A stretch of DNA of 64,000 nucleotides from Calycina herbarum (Eukaryota; Ascomycota; Leotiomycetes; Helotiales; Pezizellaceae): assembly GCA_001414485.1 (NCBI GenBank), contig LLEY01000054.1:310001-374000 (forward strand). The letters run 5' to 3'. A model generated the notes under the pieces. The model saw only the letters and a list, made by a program, of their open reading frames with translations, was not told the DNA's origin and ran no database searches. Below, one piece after another: positions 59,207 through 64,000 of this stretch. The translations under genes were made by a program, and so were the position numbers. The number at the start of each line of letters is the position of its first letter. The first letter of the stretch is position 1.

Positions 59207-60693
59207 AGGGAAGAATGGATATCAAGAGTGGTTTTGCATGCCACCAGTCCGGTGATGAAGGGAAGCTTACGATGCCTGATTTTCTCTTTAGAGGGCACCA
59301 GAAGCTCAACACTACCTTATTGGCACTAATTCGCGAAGTGAATTTGCTGTTCAGCGTATGGCATATCCTATTTCCATTATTTGAGCTTTGCTTGTTTATG
59401 AATATTGACTTGATTATATTGCGTGAACCTCGCAATCTATGTCCTTTGACTAAATACCGCGCTTTGGAATTATGAAGCACTTCAGCCACAGTCAAATTTC
59501 GTCGAACAGTGCAGCAAGCCTATTAAGTTTCTTCGATGAGCCTAAGATTGGAGTTGAAGGTGCCTAACAGCAAGTTACAAAGAACTTTTGCAAAGTATCT
59601 ATCATTTTTAGTTACAAACTACTAAAAGCTATTTCCCTTCTCTTGCTTGACTTGAAATCATGCAAGCCATGAATTTCGTCGCGAGAGCGATTGAATTCTC
59701 GAAGGAAGTCCTTGATTAATGCCACATTTCCAGGACGGAATATGTTATCTTCCTCGAACAAAGAAGGCCTCCCCCGAAAGGCACGACGAGCGTTGCCATA
59801 TGTAAGACCCCGTCTCTACTGGCAACCTAGGGACGCTGAATATGGTAAGAACAATGGAAAGTTCATTATTCGATCCTTACATATGTGAATCTGTAGCCCT
59901 AGCTCACTCGCGTAGCGGCGTAAAAGAAACTCCGTTGTACGAAATAAAAGCATTTCTAGGATGAAATTTGCAGTCCCCTTTACTTCATGTCTTGCCACAA
60001 TTCCGCGGATGTTTGAGTCTCTGTTGAGTTTACGTGATCCAAACTTTTCAAGCATACGTACACTTGGCAAAATCACTCATTTCTCTTGTACTAGCAAGTG
60101 TATGTCTCGTGAGAAAGTGGTGTTAGAAAAATAGGGGATAAGCTAAGCGAGACCACCTGATCACCAACTATTTAACAGAATCATTAATTCAAACGGCTGG
60201 TTGGCAAAGTGATGTTATAGTAAGTGCTGTGTATTTTCAAATACGTGTGAGATTGTGTCAAAGGAATTTTTCTTATCATTGTAGCTTCAAAATGTCACTA
60301 CAACGGGTGCGAATTGGTGTTGGGGTTCAAAGGGGGAGAGCTTATTATTAATTCTATCTTCAGATAACCGCCATAATTGAAGTCATGCATACAGCGTATT
60401 TCAACCCCTTTCAAAGGAGAAAAGACCTCGAGAACGATACGCCAGTGGCGGAGCCAGTGGCCACAGGCAGATATTTAACATTTGCCCTAAGACGACCTTT
60501 AACTTATAGTAGACTGGAAGCAAAGAAGAGGGCTTTAGAACATTGAGCTCTATACCGCTGTACAAACTTGTTGTCCTCCCCCTTGCCATAGTAGTATTGG
60601 CCTTGAGACATCACTATTTTTTCGTCGCCCCGGCCACTTCCAAATCATGATTGTCGAGCAAAGTTGTCTACATAACCGGGTAGAAAGAAGTCC
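59207..60693. other. Intergenic region, no gene seen
   Basis: About 1.5 kb of normal-GC DNA with only short unsupported frames. Contains a hAT-like terminus motif at 60,443 (listed separately). The last part is the 3' flank of the gene at 60,694-61,842. Confidence 0.55.
60443..60462. repeat. hAT-like terminus motif, possible solo TIR
   Basis: CAGTGGCGGAGCCAGTGGCC resembles the CAGTGGCGGA-type ends of many hAT elements. No opposite end was found nearby. Confidence 0.3.
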
Positions 60694-61842
60694 TCAGCTA
60701 AATATTCGTTCCGAGGTGGGTTTTTTGAGCTCTTCAGCAAAAGCCAAGCGAAACTTGTTAGAATGTGTAGGATCGTCAATATCAAACATCGGGTTTTCGG
60801 GATCGTTGGGGTCACGAATAGCTTCCCACCCCGGCAAGAGGGTAAAATCTGTCCAGTGGGTGGGGGTAACGACTACTAAGTCTTTCTTGTCTTCCTCGAG
60901 TTGTACTTCTTTCCTTCCCTGTTCGTTTCGGTTTCTTTTGTGTCTCTCCCCAACCCCTGGATCTGCCATAGCGGACTTGATTTTGCAAATACATTCGAGT
61001 GGATATCCAGAGGAATCGTGGGCAGTGATGCGATAGTGAAGTCGTCCGCTTTCGCTCCACGTTGCGATGACTACATTAGGAAAGAACTGGCGAATCGGGA
61101 TCGTTACTTTGGGGTCGTCGGTTAAAATTTCTGCAACAATGGGACTATAAAATCCAACTGCGACACGTAAAGAAGGACGTTCCGGATCTTTGAGAGCAGA
61201 ACATTGCCTTGTGCGTGACCAGGGGTTTAATGTCTTTCGGGAGGCGCGTTGTGGCTCGTCGTATGTGGTCGAATGTTGAGGAAGTAAGAGAGGAAGAATG
61301 GAAGGGGTACCCGTAGTTCGAGCAGCGGAACGAAGATCGGAAGTCAGTGAATATTTAGACGCTGTCGTAAATGGCTGTAATCGAAAAAGGAAGGATGTAT
61401 CCGGATAGCGTGCTCTGATTTTGGGCGGTGGGTTGGAAGTCAACAATGGAGTGAGTCGGGCGATTTGTTGACTTGAATATTGGGTTGCAGGAGCTTCGGG
61501 ATCAACCAATAATGACAAGCTAGGATTGCCAGAAGAAGCAGAAGATGATTGGCCAGTCGAGATAGAACCAAATTTTCGTTTGCGATAGTCTTGACTGACC
61601 AAGACGATGGAAGTGGAAGGTGAAGTTGAAGGTGGAATGGTGTCGTCAAGAAAGGTGTTTGCGGAGGGGTGATTTGACGTTGGGGCTACCGGACAGGCAG
61701 AGGAATGGTCGCTGTCAGTGGAAGACGATGGCTTCAAGAAGAGCACAGTGCATGTGCATGAAGTTGTTTGGAGTTTCTTCGTTTCCAAAGGAGGCATCTT
61801 GGCGAGTGACTTATAACTCGAAGACTGCTGCGTTGGCGGCAT
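60694..61842 (-). CDS. Hypothetical protein, 382 aa
   Basis: A single open frame, start ATG 61,842 (GGCATGTTG on the plus strand), stop at 60,694-60,696. The N-terminal 150 residues are Ser/Thr/Pro-rich and probably disordered. The region about 225-300 looks folded (VAVGFYSPIVAEILTDDP, FFPNVVIATWSESGRLHYRI), and a charged stretch (about 300-325) precedes a conserved-looking end (LLPGWEAIRDPNDPENPMFD). No signal peptide, membrane span or known domain was recognised. A second Met at residue 16 is an alternative start. Normal base composition, no RIP, no neighbour suggesting a pathway. The length and strong codon structure favour a real gene. Confidence 0.65.
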   Translation of the reverse strand: MPPTQQSSSYKSLAKMPPLETKKLQTTSCTCTVLFLKPSSSTDSDHSSACPVAPTSNHPSANTFLDDTIPPSTSPSTSIVLVSQDYRKRKFGSISTGQSSSASSGNPSLSLLVDPEAPATQYSSQQIARLTPLLTSNPPPKIRARYPDTSFLFRLQPFTTASKYSLTSDLRSAARTTGTPSILPLLLPQHSTTYDEPQRASRKTLNPWSRTRQCSALKDPERPSLRVAVGFYSPIVAEILTDDPKVTIPIRQFFPNVVIATWSESGRLHYRITAHDSSGYPLECICKIKSAMADPGVGERHKRNRNEQGRKEVQLEEDKKDLVVVTPTHWTDFTLLPGWEAIRDPNDPENPMFDIDDPTHSNKFRLAFAEELKKPTSERIFS

Positions 61843-62274
61843 GTTGTCTTGATTATTTTTTTGAAAACAAGTGGGAAAAACTGGAAAGAAACCTCAAGCT
61901 AACCTTAGACAACTCACCAAATACTGAGAGTTGGTATGTTTCTTCACTTTGCGTTTCGCTCATGGTTTTGCCCGCCACTTCACTGGCCTACCGAGGCGGG
62001 GTAGACACAATAAGTGATGGGATTTAGGTGGCGACACCCCTCAGCTCGCACAACAAAGCGTAGCTGGACACAACGCAATCTTAAAAGTATACATAAAACA
62101 TACATCGAAGCAAAGGGGCTATTCAATTATCCTACACTGACGACTCGCTATTAAATATGTTGGGCAGTGATTTAATTTGGCTCCACAATTTACGTCTTAA
62201 TTTTCATTACAAAGAGAACGTGCAAAACTCATGAGTAATTACACCAGGAATGCACAGTAAGGTGGAGGATTATA
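61843..62274. other. Intergenic region, no gene seen
   Basis: Normal to AT-rich DNA between the hypothetical gene and the 2EXR gene (both minus), containing the promoter of the former. Nothing else recognised. Confidence 0.5.
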
Positions 62275-63038
62275 TTACGTCGATGTCACGACAATCCTCG
62301 GAGATTGAGACTTGGGATTTAGCAACTTCTCGAGACTAACCTCATCACTGACGTCAATATTGATGGGTCTCCAATTGGCAAAAGTGTTTTTAAACCCCTC
62401 ATGCCTTGTGCGCAACAATTGATAGACACGTTCATCCTTTTGAACAGGTGAAAAGTAATGCCAAAATCTAACGAAGATTGTGCGGATACTTTCCATCTTC
62501 ACAAGTACTCTTCTATCTAAAAGATGGGTAAGCTTACCCCGACTGATCATCAAATACCGGACGTTGGCCAACAGGCGATCATCTATCACAAAATATTGTT
62601 AGCAACATCACCACGTTTTCTTGGGAGAAAAGTTTCCAACTAACCACAAGCATCGAAGTCTGTTACATAAAGTGTATCTCTTTCATAGGAGAAAAATAGA
62701 GAGTTGACAAGTTTCATTGACCCAAAAAGACTTGTATGCAACTACGTAGCATTCCGTAGCATGACCATCCTTGACTCGTGGCAGATATGAAGTAGAGAAT
62801 GGGGTCTCAAACAGTGGGAATCGCTATAGAAATCTGCTGTCTTTACATTTCCCACTCTGGCTCTGCCTTGGAATATGACTCTCAGTGGTGGCTCGAGTAA
62901 CTTCCAGACGATGATTCTCAATTCCAAAGGGAGATCCTGAAAAAGAGAGAATTGGGTAGTGGAAGTCGGGGAACTCGCAACGCATGAGCTGGTGGACTCG
63001 GATTCCTTGTGCAGCTGAGGCTTCGTGGAATGAGACAT
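62275..63038 (-). CDS. 2EXR-domain protein, with an in-frame TAG or extra intron
   Basis: Minus-strand gene. I choose ATG 63,038 (AAGATGTC) because the upstream 73 residues of the longer frame (to 63,257) look unrelated to the family. The 2EXR motif FSLFQDLPLELRIIVWKLLE lies about 30 residues in, followed by RVIFQGR and LLHICHESRMVM, all typical of this fungal family of unknown function. An intron at 62,583-62,644 (GTTAGT...GCTAAC...TAG) joins DTLYVTDFDAC to DDRLLANVRYLMISRGKL. A TAG at 62,742-62,744 interrupts the first exon between RNAT and LHTSLFGSM; read-through gives normal family spacing, so it is a premature stop or a sign of an unusual 65-nt intron. Possibly a pseudogene. Confidence 0.7.
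62583..62644 (-). other. Intron of the 2EXR gene, 62 nt
   Basis: Donor GTTAGT, branch GCTAAC, acceptor TAG. Removing it keeps the frame and restores a continuous 2EXR-type sequence. Confidence 0.8.
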
Positions 63039-63493
63039 CTTGGCGTGTAGAACTCGAAAGTCTTTAGTGGTGAGTCCTGAGATGGAGATTGCTGTAGAAT
63101 TCGATGCGGCACTACAAAGGTGCGTTAGTTTTTCATATGCCATGAACAAAAAAGGAAAAGGCATACGGAGCGCTAGTGGGAGTTTTTGGGCTAGAAGATA
63201 AGCTTCATGATGGCCGGCTGTATGATGATTTTGTCTGAAAATTTCAGGGAACCGCAAGCAAGCAAGTGTACCTATCAGGTGTTAAACTATCGCTGATAGT
63301 GAATATCAGGTGGCCCTGAAACCCAGATTCACCTAGGGTCAGCTAGGCGTTTCATTTCAAACATTTAATCACCGATGCTGTAACTGGGGACATAAAAAAA
63401 CACTACTACTCAAAGAACCATCCTTCTAGCCAAAACCTCGGCTTCTATTTAGCTGGCAGGAAAATCCCCGAAATTATCTCACTCGACATCACG
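63039..63493. promoter_or_regulatory. Divergent promoter region between two 2EXR genes
   Basis: 455 bp between the two putative start codons, transcribed outward in both directions. No certain TATA box or repeat; a CTATTTAG stretch at 63,445-63,452 is about 40 bp upstream of the plus-strand gene. Confidence 0.4.
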
Positions 63494-63956
63494 ATGAAGG
63501 GAACACCAAGTACCAAAACCCAACCCAGTCGCAAAGCCAAAAGGTTCTCGGATGCAACGCTGGCTAGGAAAGAGAATGAACGACAAGAATCCGACCCCGA
63601 AGGCTCCATCGCAAAGTTTATCTACTTCACAAAGTTACCCACCGAAATTCGATTTGCTATTTGGGGTTATGTGACGACACCTGCGCTTTTAATGGTTTCT
63701 ACTGACAAGCGACGTCGAGACCCTTGTCGAATCAAAAGAAGAGCTGTTCAATATCCAGTTCCTGTACTACTACAAACTTGTCGCGAGTCAAGAAACGAAT
63801 TACTCTTTCAACAGGGAGTCGATAAGTGCCATCCGACATACCACATTATCAAACTTCAGAGTTCCGATAAAGGTCTCCAATCCACTGTCTTTTTCTCGCC
63901 TGAGTTGGACCTCGTTATATTCAAAGATATGGATAGCCCCGCAAACCTCTTTGCAA
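63494..63956 (+). CDS. 2EXR-domain protein, partial at window edge
   Basis: Start ATG 63,494. Lys/Arg-rich N-terminus, then the 2EXR motif FIYFTKLPTEIRFAIWGYV (residues 43-61) and LLQTCRESRNELL (about 92-104), the family's conserved Cys-x-Glu-Ser-Arg block. The frame could be read to a stop at 63,988, but a good donor, GTAGGT, at 63,957 followed by a CTAAC branch point at 63,991-63,995 shows that an intron begins here; the rest of the gene lies beyond the window. Opposite orientation to the first 2EXR gene, so the pair may descend from a duplication; their N-terminal regions are not alike. Function unknown. Confidence 0.78.
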
Positions 63957-64000
63957 GTAGGTTCCACAATCATGATGATGGAATGTAATGCTAACATGTA

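Noticed and set aside
59190..60589. Several 60-100 codon frames between 59.2 and 60.6 kb on both strands
   Set aside because: They overlap each other, lack good starts or motifs, and fit chance in normal-GC DNA.

Overview
The window is fungal nuclear DNA from a filamentous ascomycete. The evidence is short GT-AG introns with CTAAC branch points, HET- and 2EXR-domain genes, Fot1/pogo, hAT, Gypsy, Copia and Tad1-like elements, and overwhelming repeat-induced point mutation (RIP). In about 80% of the window CpA/TpG steps have become TpA, CAG/CAA/TGG codons have become stops, and Cys/His codons have become Tyr. The 2EXR and DUF3435 families suggest Pezizomycotina, perhaps Leotiomycetes; that placement is an inference.

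Layout. (1) 1-31,000: a nest of dead elements. Gypsy A (+, about 1.15-5.27 kb) is interrupted at 5,270 by Gypsy B. B is a tail-to-tail chimaera: a plus-strand LTR-gag-protease part (5,270-10,728) and a minus-strand LTR-gag-protease-RT part (12,590-24,408) meet at a Fot1/pogo transposon (10,729-12,589). Inside B sit a 2.7-kb LTR-gag-LTR element (6,567-9,262), a 6.1-kb Copia (15,037-21,116) and a second Fot1/pogo copy (21,563-23,421). Gypsy D (24,453-30,476, minus) lies just beyond, with a perfect target duplication. (2) 31,000-38,920: a normal-GC island that escaped RIP. It holds an intact HET-domain gene (minus), a gag-like ORF, and a Tad1-like LINE ORF1 (plus) split by a 5'-truncated LINE (minus). 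(3) 38,925-57,000: a DUF3435/C2H2 gene (minus) split by the 14-kb chromodomain Gypsy C (42,351-56,320). C itself carries a Fot1/pogo element containing another Fot1/pogo element (46,903-50,616) and a hAT element with introns (about 51.7-55.2 kb). The gene half left of C is heavily RIPed; the half to its right is not. (4) 57,000-64,000: ordinary DNA with a 433-bp pogo-type MITE, an APH-like kinase gene, a hypothetical gene, and two divergent 2EXR genes, the last running off the window.

How it works together: this is a two-speed arrangement, a TE graveyard inactivated by RIP with small islands of accessory fungal genes. The most notable sequence-level result is that all four pogo-type terminal inverted repeats here, including the MITE, share one design: ACGT(A/G) at the tip, then a motif at +13 repeated once at +30, a 17-bp period. 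I saw no CRISPR, operon, rRNA or confident tRNA genes.
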